NCBI GenBank assembly: GCA_024405585.1
Contig: JAKSOM010000076.1
Coordinates: 1 to 5,264, forward strand
Reading direction: 5' to 3'
Source: Acidaminococcaceae bacterium
Lineage (GTDB): Bacteria > Bacillota > Negativicutes > Acidaminococcales > Acidaminococcaceae
Length of the DNA: 5,264 nucleotides
A program made the translations under genes and the position numbers. The notes under the pieces were generated by a model. That model worked only from the letters and a program-made list of their open reading frames with translations, had not been told where the DNA came from and ran no database searches. This document shows, one piece after another, positions 1 through 5,226 of the stretch (position 1 is its first letter; the number at the start of each line of letters is the position of its first letter).

Positions 1-2
1 AT

Positions 3-181
3 GTTCCTGTGATTATAGCATCAAGTAGTAATAGATTTTCAGTTTTACACTTCTTGTCGGAGGAGAGCGACCCTCCCACCAGCCACCGGAAAACTATCGC
101 TGGTTCCCCCTCCCACGCCTGGGAGGGAAAAAATCAGCAGTAAAAAAAGTTCCTTCGATGAAAAGCGGAGGAACTTTTTTT
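3..181 (+). repeat. Composite intergenic repeat, unit A (tag, inverted G/C module, terminator)
   Basis: The unit begins with the tag GTTCCTGTGATTA (3-15), which recurs at 3622 and 5034, and ends in a terminator hairpin related to those at 3753 and 5165. Between them, 50-136 matches the interior of unit B only when read on the opposite strand. The segment CTTCTTGTCG (50-59) mirrors CGACAAGAAG at 3733-3742. The perfect hairpin CCCTCCCA/TGGGAGGG (108-115 with 120-127) mirrors the G/C hairpins of the other units. A second stem pairs ACCAGC (78-83) with GCTGGT (99-104). The tag is followed by diverged sequence, so the CAGGAA arm seen in the other copies is lost. The unit probably lies at the 3' end of an operon left of the window. 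Function unknown; no coding capacity is evident. Confidence 0.7.
142..181 (+). terminator. Strong intrinsic terminator (unit A)
   Basis: A run of seven A followed by GTTCCTTCG pairs with CGGAGGAAC followed by seven T. The stem is 16 bp (142-157 with 166-181) with one T-G wobble and an 8-base loop. The A tract on the left and T tract on the right would let it stop transcription from both directions. It would end whatever is transcribed from the left and insulate the transporter operon from it. Confidence 0.88.
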
Positions 182-477
182 GTTTGATATGAAAAAATCG
201 GATTATGCGATGTTAACATAATTGAAGAATATGTTGCAACCAAGAAAACGCTTTTTCACACTTCAAACAGTTTTTGGTAGAAGTTTTTACGAAGCGGGCA
301 CAAATGAAGGTCTTTGTATTCGAGTTTGTTCTGTTCGTAAGGGCATTTAATCTGTAATGCGGTTAGTGACGGCAGTCATGGTGTGGTAGGACGGGATGTA
401 ATGGTGTTAAGGGTAAAAGAGATAGGGTATTCAATTTTTTTTGTAATTATTGAAAGCGGCAGAAAGGATTTTTTTGC
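182..477. other. AT-rich intergenic stretch upstream of the transporter operon, no gene seen
   Basis: About 300 bases lie between the unit A terminator and the transporter promoter. I see no open frame with a ribosome site, no RNA gene and no riboswitch I recognise. A weak promoter-like pair, TTGTTC (326-331) and TAATCT (348-353) with 16-bp spacing, is possible. At 449-475 the sequence ATTGAAAGCGG...AAGGATTTTTTT resembles the right half of the repeat-unit terminators, but no matching left arm remains, so it may be a decayed copy. AGAAAGGA at 461-468 looks like a ribosome site, yet no start codon follows it at a usable distance. Confidence 0.6.
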
Positions 478-507
478 TTTACATGGGGGCCTGCGGTATG
501 GTATACT
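478..507 (+). promoter_or_regulatory. Sigma-70-type promoter of the osmoprotectant transporter operon
   Basis: The -35 element TTTACA (478-483) and -10 element TATACT (502-507) are separated by 18 bp. Transcription would be expected to start near 513-515, which coincides with the ATG at 514. If this promoter is the one used, the message has almost no leader. The -35 directly follows a T-run resembling a decayed terminator arm, the same arrangement as at the nuclease promoter. This is a motif match only. Confidence 0.55.
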
Positions 508-513
508 TCAAAC

Positions 514-2391
514 ATGAAAAAACTTTATATTTGCGTTACGGTAATTTTACTAATGATTAGCGCGCTCCCTTCAAAGGGCTCCAGCCAACCTTTAGCAGAA
601 AAGCCTGTGATTCGTTTTGCAGATGTGGGCTGGGATTCAGTGCGTTTTCATAATGCACTGGCCGGCCTTGTTGCAGAACGAATTTTTAATTTTGAGGTGA
701 AGGAATTGTCCACCACTTCCGTGGTGGCCCATGAGGCCACCATCAAGGGTGAAGTGGATGTGGAGATGGAGGCCTGGGCGGACAACCTCACCACCTATCA
801 GGATGATGTTCGGCAGGGCAAGCTGATTGAGCTGGGGGTCAATTTTGCTGATAATCAGCAGGGTTTTTATGTGCCCCGTTATGTTATTGAAGGGGATGCC
901 AAGAGGGGGCTGAAGCCCCTGGCACCGGATTTGGTCCATGTGGCGGATTTGGCCAGGTATGCCCATCTTTTCCCGGATAAGGAGGTGCCGGGCCGTTCTG
1001 CCATTTATGGCGGCATTCCCGGCTGGTCTGTGACGGAAATTATGCGGAAGAAGGTGGCCTATTACGGCTTGGACAGCCAGTTCAACTATGTGGAGCCGGG
1101 CACGGATGCGGCCCTGAACGCCACCATCACTTCTGCCATAGACCAGGGGGTGCCGGTGGTGGCCTACTATTGGGAGCCCACCTGGCTGATGGGGCAATAT
1201 GATTTGGTGCTGCTGAAGGATGCGCCCTATGATGCGGCCCTGTATCAGTCCGGGGGCTGTGCCTGCTCATCGGTGCGGGTGACAATCTGTGCCAGCCGCC
1301 AGTTTGCCGCCGCCCAGCCGGAGTTTTGCGATTTTTTGCGGAAATACCGCACTTCCTCCGCCCTGACCAGTCAGGCCCTGGCCCATATGCAGACCACTGG
1401 TGATGACTACCGGGCTACGGCCCTGTGGTTTGTCCGGACCCATAGGGATGTGGTGGGCAAGTGGCTGTCGGAGGAGCAGCTGGATTTGTTGCTGGGCGGG
1501 AATAGGGTTCAAAAGGACTGGTACCGCCGTCTGGCGGATTTTCCTGCCTTCATAACCTTTGATTGGAACGGGCTGGACTCCGTTGTGCGGGAGTTCGCTT
1601 CCCGGCATCAGGGCTTTTTGGGGATTATCAGCGGTTTTCTGGTGTTCCTGGTAATGGGGATAGAAAGGGTTTTGAATTTCATCCCCTGGTTTGTCCTGTT
1701 GTTTTTGGTTTTCGCCTTTGCCTATCGTGTTCAGAAAAGTTGGCGGAGGGGGTTGGCTTATGCCGGGCTTTTGCTCTGCGTGGGGTGTTTGGGACATTGG
1801 CAGCTGATGAATACCACCTTGGCCATTGTGCTGGCCAGCGTTATGCTTTCCCTGCTGGTGGGGCTGCCCCTGGGGGTGTTGCTCTCCGCATCCGACAGGG
1901 CGGACAAAATGCTCCGTCCCGTGCTGGATGCCATGCAGACCATGCCCGTCTTTGTATATCTGATACCGGCCCTGCTTTTCTTTGGCATGGGCTATGCCCC
2001 GGCGGTAATCGCTACGGTGATTTATGCGGTTGTTCCGGTCATCCGTATGACCAGTTTGGGCATCCGTCAGGTGGATAGGGAAGTGGTGGAGGCGGCCCGT
2101 GCCTTCGGTTCCACTTGGCTGCAAACTCTGGTTAAGGTACAGATTCCCCAGGCCCTGCCCACGATTATGGCGGGGATAAACCAGACCCTGATGATGGCCA
2201 TGTCCATGGTGGTGACCTGTTCCATGATTGGTGCCAGGGGGCTGGGCCATGAGGTGCTGGTGGCGGTGCAAAGGATGGAGGTTGGCCGGGGGCTGGCGGC
2301 AGGGTTCTGCGTAGTGGTGCTGGCTGTACTTTTGGACAGAATGACTCAAAGTTACCACAAGAAACCGAAGGCGGGTGATGACCATGAGTGA
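514..2391 (+). CDS. proXW: Glycine betaine/proline-type ABC transporter, substrate-binding protein fused to permease (ProX-ProW order)
   Basis: This is a 625-residue fusion of the solute receptor and membrane channel of an osmoprotectant importer. Residues 1-24 form a signal peptide or anchor (MKKLYICVTVILLMIS). Residues about 30-335 form an OpuAC/ProX-like binding domain with GWDSV (39-43), EAW (87-89), GW (170-171) and YYWEPTW (218-224). W88, W171 and W220 are my candidates for the aromatic cage that holds quaternary ammonium groups. Residues about 365-610 form a ProW-type permease with roughly eight membrane segments. Its cytoplasmic EAA loop (E526-A-A, G532, I544-P545) docks the ATPase, and GINQTLMMAMSMVV (554-567) is typical of ProW. 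In OpuABC of Lactococcus the order is permease then receptor; here the receptor is N-terminal. By remembered alignment, a histidine following the last cage tryptophan in OpuAC is threonine here (T223), so the exact substrate is uncertain. No Shine-Dalgarno precedes the ATG, and no other in-frame start lies between it and the stop at 451. The gene overlaps proV by 8 bases. Confidence 0.93.
   Translation: MKKLYICVTVILLMISALPSKGSSQPLAEKPVIRFADVGWDSVRFHNALAGLVAERIFNFEVKELSTTSVVAHEATIKGEVDVEMEAWADNLTTYQDDVRQGKLIELGVNFADNQQGFYVPRYVIEGDAKRGLKPLAPDLVHVADLARYAHLFPDKEVPGRSAIYGGIPGWSVTEIMRKKVAYYGLDSQFNYVEPGTDAALNATITSAIDQGVPVVAYYWEPTWLMGQYDLVLLKDAPYDAALYQSGGCACSSVRVTICASRQFAAAQPEFCDFLRKYRTSSALTSQALAHMQTTGDDYRATALWFVRTHRDVVGKWLSEEQLDLLLGGNRVQKDWYRRLADFPAFITFDWNGLDSVVREFASRHQGFLGIISGFLVFLVMGIERVLNFIPWFVLLFLVFAFAYRVQKSWRRGLAYAGLLLCVGCLGHWQLMNTTLAIVLASVMLSLLVGLPLGVLLSASDRADKMLRPVLDAMQTMPVFVYLIPALLFFGMGYAPAVIATVIYAVVPVIRMTSLGIRQVDREVVEAARAFGSTWLQTLVKVQIPQALPTIMAGINQTLMMAMSMVVTCSMIGARGLGHEVLVAVQRMEVGRGLAAGFCVVVLAVLLDRMTQSYHKKPKAGDDHE
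710..741 (+). other. Two overlapping, mutually exclusive hairpins early in the transporter gene
   Basis: CCACCAC (710-716) pairs perfectly with GTGGTGG (721-727) across a TTCC loop. GGTGGCC (723-729) pairs perfectly with GGCCACC (735-741) across a 5-base loop. The two 7-bp hairpins share 723-727, so only one can form at a time. The segment encodes residues 66-76 of the binding domain. It may be chance in GC-rich coding sequence; no regulatory role is shown. Confidence 0.35.
2368..2374 (+). promoter_or_regulatory. Ribosome binding site of proV, inside the end of proXW
   Basis: AAGGCGG matches the Shine-Dalgarno core AAGGAGG at six of seven bases and lies 9 bases before the ATG at 2384. In-frame starts also exist at 2375 (GTG) and 2378 (ATG), but this site would be only 0-3 bases from them. 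The shorter GAAGG core (2367-2371) would suit 2378 with a 6-base gap, so 2378 remains a real alternative. Confidence 0.6.
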
Positions 2392-3559
2392 ACGAATCTT
2401 TTTGTTGGAGCATGTGAGCAAACTTTATGGCGGCGACCAGGAACAGGCGGCGGAACTGCTGCAGCAGGGTGCCAACAAGGCCGAGGTTTTCCAAAAAACT
2501 GGCTGCACCGCCGCACTGTGGGATGTATCCCTGGAAGTGCGTAAGGGCCAGATTTTTGTCATCATCGGCCTTTCCGGCTCGGGGAAATCCACCCTTTTGC
2601 GTTGCCTGAACCGGCTTTTGGAACCCACCGGGGGTGCGATTTACTACCGGGGTGAGAACATCCTTGATTATGACGGGGCGGCCCTGCGGGAGTACCGGCG
2701 GCACAAATTGGCCATGGTGTTCCAGAGTTTTGCCCTGATGAGCCACCGCAATGTTTTGAGCAATGTGGCCTATCCTTTGGAAATTCAAGGGGTGCCGAAG
2801 GAGGAACGGGAAGAGCGGGCCAGAAAATACCTGCAAATGGTGGGGCTGAAAAATTTGGAGACGGTCTCCTGCGATTCCCTCTCCGGGGGAATGCGTCAGA
2901 GGGTGGGCATAGCCAGGGCCCTTTGCAGCGATGCGGAAATCCTTCTGATGGACGAGCCATTCAGCGCCCTGGACCCCTTGGTACGTTCGGATATGCAGTT
3001 TGAATTGCTGCGTATCCAAAGGAAACTGGGCAAGACCGTGGTTTTCATTACCCATGATATGGATGAGGCCTTCAAACTGGGGGACCGGGTGGCCATTATG
3101 AGGGACGGCAGAGTGGTACAAAACGCCACTCCCGTGGCCATGAGCAAGAATCCCCAGGATGAATATGTGAAAAAATTCATCGAATCGGCGGATAAAACCA
3201 AGGTCTTGACCGCTGAGGATATTATGATTCATCCGGGCAGTTTGATCCGTTGCTGTGACACCCCGGAATACGCTTTGAAAGAAATGCGGTTGCAGGAGGT
3301 TTCCAGCGTTTATGTGGTGGACAATTGTCTGCACCTTTTGGGGGTGCTCAGTTTGACGGATGCTCTGGCGGCCCATGCGGAAAAGCGGAGCATCAGCGAA
3401 AGCATGGTGAAGGAGTTGCCCAGGGTGAAGCTCGCCACCCCGGTGGTGGAAATCATTCCCCTGGCTGCGGAGACCCCCTATCCCATCGCCGTTGTGGATG
3501 AGGACGGAATGTTGCAGGGGCTGGTGACCAAGGCCAGCGTGCTCTCCAGCATGACCTGA
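2384..3559 (+). CDS. proV: Glycine betaine/proline-type ABC transporter ATP-binding protein with CBS domains (ProV/OpuAA)
   Basis: This 391-residue cytoplasmic ATPase powers the importer encoded just upstream. From the ATG at 2384 the protein shows Walker A GLSGSGKST (62-70), Q-loop Q114, signature LSGGMRQR (166-173), Walker B ILLMDEP (186-192), D-loop SALD (194-197) and H-loop H224. The N-terminal extension before Walker A, with EQAAELLQQG and a KTG motif (38-40), is characteristic of the ProV/OpuAA group. Residues about 275-391 form two CBS repeats, which in the OpuA family sense ionic strength or nucleotides and gate transport. The protein ends right after the second CBS repeat, without the acidic tail known from lactococcal OpuA. 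The Q-loop region reads MSHR (119-122) where MPHR is usual. The 8-base overlap with proXW implies translational coupling and matched expression. The start was chosen by ribosome-site spacing and by length against E. coli ProV. Confidence 0.95.
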   Translation: MSERIFLLEHVSKLYGGDQEQAAELLQQGANKAEVFQKTGCTAALWDVSLEVRKGQIFVIIGLSGSGKSTLLRCLNRLLEPTGGAIYYRGENILDYDGAALREYRRHKLAMVFQSFALMSHRNVLSNVAYPLEIQGVPKEEREERARKYLQMVGLKNLETVSCDSLSGGMRQRVGIARALCSDAEILLMDEPFSALDPLVRSDMQFELLRIQRKLGKTVVFITHDMDEAFKLGDRVAIMRDGRVVQNATPVAMSKNPQDEYVKKFIESADKTKVLTAEDIMIHPGSLIRCCDTPEYALKEMRLQEVSSVYVVDNCLHLLGVLSLTDALAAHAEKRSISESMVKELPRVKLATPVVEIIPLAAETPYPIAVVDEDGMLQGLVTKASVLSSMT

Positions 3560-3577
3560 GGGGTCGGGAACTCTCTA

Positions 3578-3619
3578 AAGTTAGAAGTTGTAGGTTACAA
3601 GTTATAAATTAGTGGTAAT
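3578..3619 (+). repeat. Degenerate 7-bp tandem repeat after proV
   Basis: The sequence divides into six consecutive heptamers: AAGTTAG, AAGTTGT, AGGTTAC, AAGTTAT, AAATTAG and the diverged TGGTAAT. It begins 18 bases after the proV stop and leads into repeat unit B. A similar tract precedes unit C, so the heptads seem to belong to the composite element. The period is seen directly; its role is unknown. Confidence 0.6.
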
Positions 3620-3621
3620 AC

Positions 3622-3790
3622 GTTCCTGTGATTAGAGCAGGAAAGTCAGATGAAAGCAGACTTTTTCCGCCCCAAGCGTGGGGGGGTATCCAAAAAGCAG
3701 AAATGCTTTTTGGGTGGTGGGGTCGCTCGGTGCGACAAGAAGACGATAGTTCAAAAAAATCCCTTCGATTGAAATCGGAGGGATTTTTTT
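3622..3790 (+). repeat. Composite intergenic repeat, unit B
   Basis: The first 39 bases (3622-3660) are identical to 5034-5072. They hold a stem TTCCTG/CAGGAA (3623-3628 with 3638-3643) and run into a second, AAAGTC/GACTTT (3642-3647 with 3659-3664). Next comes a G/C hairpin, CCGCCCCA/TGGGGGGG (3667-3674 with 3679-3686), carrying one G-G mismatch. It is followed by a perfect 10-bp hairpin CCAAAAAGCA/TGCTTTTTGG (3690-3699 with 3704-3713) capped by a GAAA tetraloop. A small stem GTCGC/GCGAC (3722-3726 with 3732-3736) and the terminator end the unit. It separates the transporter operon from the nuclease gene. Nothing coding is apparent. Confidence 0.75.
3753..3790 (+). terminator. Intrinsic terminator of the proXW-proV operon (unit B)
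   Basis: Seven A plus TCCCTTCGAT pair with ATCGGAGGGA plus seven T. The 17-bp stem (3753-3769 with 3774-3790) has one T-G wobble and a TGAA tetraloop. It is the most regular of the three related terminators in the window. It lies about 190 bases after the proV stop and would work in both directions. Confidence 0.9.
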
Positions 3791-3818
3791 ACAAATAGGT
3801 GTGCTGCTGTGATATAAT
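3788..3818 (+). promoter_or_regulatory. Extended -10 promoter of the nuclease gene
   Basis: A consensus TATAAT (3813-3818) is preceded by TGA, giving the extended -10 form TGnTATAAT. A -35-like TTTACA lies at 3788-3793 with a long 19-bp spacer and overlaps the T tract of the unit B terminator. Transcription would start near 3825, giving a leader of roughly 20 bases with a good ribosome site. The nuclease gene is therefore probably transcribed separately from the transporter. Confidence 0.7.
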
Positions 3819-3834
3819 TATATATATAAAGTGT

Positions 3835-3841
3835 GAGGGGG
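3835..3841 (+). promoter_or_regulatory. Ribosome binding site fixing the nuclease start
   Basis: GAGGGGG ends 6 bases before the ATG at 3848. This favours that codon over the in-frame GTG at 3833, which overlaps the ribosome site and has none of its own. Confidence 0.75.
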
Positions 3842-3847
3842 AAAGCT

Positions 3848-4882
3848 ATGAAGGATCTGCAGAACGGCAATTTGGATGTAACGGGATTGCTTACTGATTT
3901 GCATAAGATAATTGAAACATCACGGGTCAAGGCGGCATTATCGGTCAATGCGGAACTGACTCTGATGTATTGGCATATTGGCGAAAGAATCAATCGTGAA
4001 GTGCTTAAAGAGAAGCGGGCGGAATATGGAAAACAGGTTGTAGAAAACATCTCCAAACAGCTTCAACTTGAGTATGGGAACAAGGGGTTTGAAATACGCA
4101 GTATAAGACGTATGATGCAATTTGCAACTGAATTTCCCGACCTAAAGATTGTGTCACCACTGGTGACACAATTGTCGTGGACTCATTTTGTGGTAGTATT
4201 AGCATTAAAAAATCCTTTGCAGAGAGAATTTTATCTTACAATGGCGGCATCAGAACGATGGAGCAAAAGGACTTTGCAAGAGAAAATAGACGGTATGCTT
4301 TTTGAACGTACGGCGGTTGCAACAAAGCCGGATGAACTGATACGGCAGGAATTGGCAGAACTGAGGGACAATGGGAAATTGTCGCCGGATTTGGTCTTCA
4401 AAAGCCCATATTTTTTGGAATTTACCGGGCTTAAAGGAATGTACTCGGAGAAGAATTTGGAAGATGCCTTGTTGGTTCGGCTGGAGCAGTTTATTTTGGA
4501 GTTGGGCTACGGATTTACATTTGTAGAACGTCAGAAACGGATGATTATTGACGGTGAAGATTTCTACCTGGATTTGCTGTTTTACCATCGTCGTCTGCAT
4601 CGGTTGGTGGCGGTGGAACTGAAATTGGGGAAATTCAAGGCGCAATACAAGGGACAGATGGAATTGTATTTGCGGTGGCTGGAACAGAATGCCATGGAGC
4701 AGGGTGAAGAGCCGCCTTTGGGACTTTTGCTGTGTACGGAAGGGAACGAAGAGCAGATAGAACTGATGCAGCTGGACAAGGCGGGAATCAAAATGGCCCA
4801 ATACATGACGGAATTGCCGCCCAAAGATGTCTTAAAACGTCAGTTGGCAAAATCGCTGGCAGAGGCAAAGGAAAGATATTGA
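3848..4882 (+). CDS. YhcG-family (DUF1016) PDDEXK nuclease domain protein
   Basis: This 344-residue protein is a full-length member of the YhcG/DUF1016 family. Residues about 12-175 are the helical DUF1016 N-terminal region, with YWHIGERI (41-48), YGKQVVENIS (60-69) and the family motif QLSWTHF (108-114). Residues about 180-340 form the PDDEXK nuclease fold. D242 in FYLDLLFYH and E257-x-K259 in VAVELKLGKF are the expected catalytic residues, followed by YKGQMELYLRW (267-277). All key positions appear intact. Family members often occur in defence or mobile regions, sometimes beside type I restriction genes; no such partner is visible here, and the physiological role is unsettled. The gene has its own promoter and lies between repeat units B and D. 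It looks more A/T-rich and uses more TTG, GAA and AAA codons than proXW-proV, which hints at separate acquisition. It carries a 25-bp palindrome at 4148-4172. Confidence 0.93.
   Translation: MKDLQNGNLDVTGLLTDLHKIIETSRVKAALSVNAELTLMYWHIGERINREVLKEKRAEYGKQVVENISKQLQLEYGNKGFEIRSIRRMMQFATEFPDLKIVSPLVTQLSWTHFVVVLALKNPLQREFYLTMAASERWSKRTLQEKIDGMLFERTAVATKPDELIRQELAELRDNGKLSPDLVFKSPYFLEFTGLKGMYSEKNLEDALLVRLEQFILELGYGFTFVERQKRMIIDGEDFYLDLLFYHRRLHRLVAVELKLGKFKAQYKGQMELYLRWLEQNAMEQGEEPPLGLLLCTEGNEEQIELMQLDKAGIKMAQYMTELPPKDVLKRQLAKSLAEAKERY
4148..4172. repeat. 25-bp palindrome inside the nuclease gene
   Basis: ATTGTGTCACCA (4148-4159) and TGGTGACACAAT (4161-4172) are perfect 12-bp inverted arms around a single C. 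The segment encodes residues 101-109 (IVSPLVTQL), just before the conserved LSWTHF motif. It has the form of a dimer-binding site, or of a hairpin with 10-bp arms and a 5-base loop. Function unknown. Confidence 0.7.
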
Positions 4883-4894
4883 AACTGGCAGTAC

Positions 4895-4992
4895 GATTAG
4901 GTTTCAGGAAAGTCAGACGAAAGCGGACTTTTTCCGCCCCAAGCGTGGGGCGGGGGACCGTCTATGGGAGCGTGTTGGCGGTGGTCGAGTGA
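4895..4992 (+). repeat. Partial composite repeat, unit D (no terminator)
   Basis: Starting 13 bases after the nuclease stop, GATTAG (4895-4900) and 4905-4954 match unit B (3638-3686) with three substitutions and one inserted A. The hairpin CCGCCCCA/TGGGGCGG (4935-4942 with 4947-4954) is perfect here, whereas unit B carries a mismatch. The first part of the tag (TTCCTGT) is missing. The unit continues with GGGGGACCG and GCGGTGG, also present in unit C, and then stops without a terminator hairpin. The nuclease transcript would therefore read through it to the terminator at 5165. Confidence 0.7.
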
Positions 4993-4998
4993 TGATTT

Positions 4999-5033
4999 AG
5001 TTGACAGAGAACAGTGGACAGAAATGGTAAAAT
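4999..5033 (+). repeat. Degenerate 7-bp tandem repeat before unit C
   Basis: The heptamers AGTTGAC, AGAGAAC, AGTGGAC and AGAAATG are followed by GTAAAAT, which abuts the unit C tag at 5034. The position and period match the tract before unit B, though the heptamer sequence has drifted. Confidence 0.55.
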
Positions 5034-5200
5034 GTTCCTGTGATTAGAGCAGGAAAGTCAGATGAAAGCAGAAGAAACCTTCACCTTGGGGGGAAGGGGG
5101 ACCGCTTGCGGTGGATGAGGGGTAAACTGCGAAAAGAAACGAGTAGTAAGCATTCAGCGGTTATAAAAAATCCCTCTGCTTGAAAGCGTGGGAATTTTTT
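5034..5200 (+). repeat. Composite intergenic repeat, unit C
   Basis: Its first 39 bases (5034-5072) are identical to the start of unit B. After that point the sequence switches: the GACTTT arm is replaced by GAAGAAA, so the second hairpin of the tag is broken. The G-rich part has a stem CCTTC/GAAGG around 5078-5096, then GGGGGACCG, a short ACCG/CGGT stem with a CTTG loop (5101-5112), and GGTGGATGAGG. It ends in a terminator after an AT-rich stretch. Overall length is close to units A and B. Confidence 0.7.
5165..5200 (+). terminator. Intrinsic terminator after the nuclease gene (unit C)
   Basis: Six A plus TCCC pair with GGGA and six T, with one bulged A. An inner TGCT/AGCG stem (one T-G wobble) carries a TGAA loop, and a small internal mismatch separates the two parts. 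It is the most decayed of the three related terminators but probably still works. It is the first terminator downstream of the nuclease gene, about 280 bases past the stop. Confidence 0.75.
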
Positions 5201-5226
5201 GTTGATTTTGTGAAAATGGGAAAGTT

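Noticed and set aside
189..221. A 10-codon open frame directly after the unit A terminator
   Set aside because: There is no ribosome site and it is too short to support.
326..353. A second promoter for the transporter (TTGTTC, 16 bp, TAATCT)
   Set aside because: Both boxes are weak and the spacing is short; the pair at 478-507 is better. It is kept only as an alternative if start mapping disagrees.
304..357. A 17-codon open frame with a hydrophobic product upstream of the transporter
   Set aside because: It has only a weak purine stretch ahead of the ATG, no promoter at a sensible distance and no family resemblance; chance is sufficient.
637..3376. Several long reverse-strand open frames across the transporter genes
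   Set aside because: They run antisense to clearly conserved domains. Their predicted products are rich in His, Gln, Pro and Gly without domain features, as expected for shadows of GC-rich genes.
3578..3619. The tandem tract considered as a CRISPR array
   Set aside because: The repeats are 7 bp, contiguous and degenerate, with no spacers and no cas genes nearby.
3690..3713. The GAAA-capped hairpin considered as a terminator
   Set aside because: It is followed by a G-rich sequence, not a T tract; the real terminator lies at 3753-3790.
4732..4992. An 86-codon forward frame that overlaps the nuclease gene end and crosses repeat unit D
   Set aside because: It is out of frame with the nuclease, lacks a ribosome site and its second half is the repeat; no protein family is recognisable.
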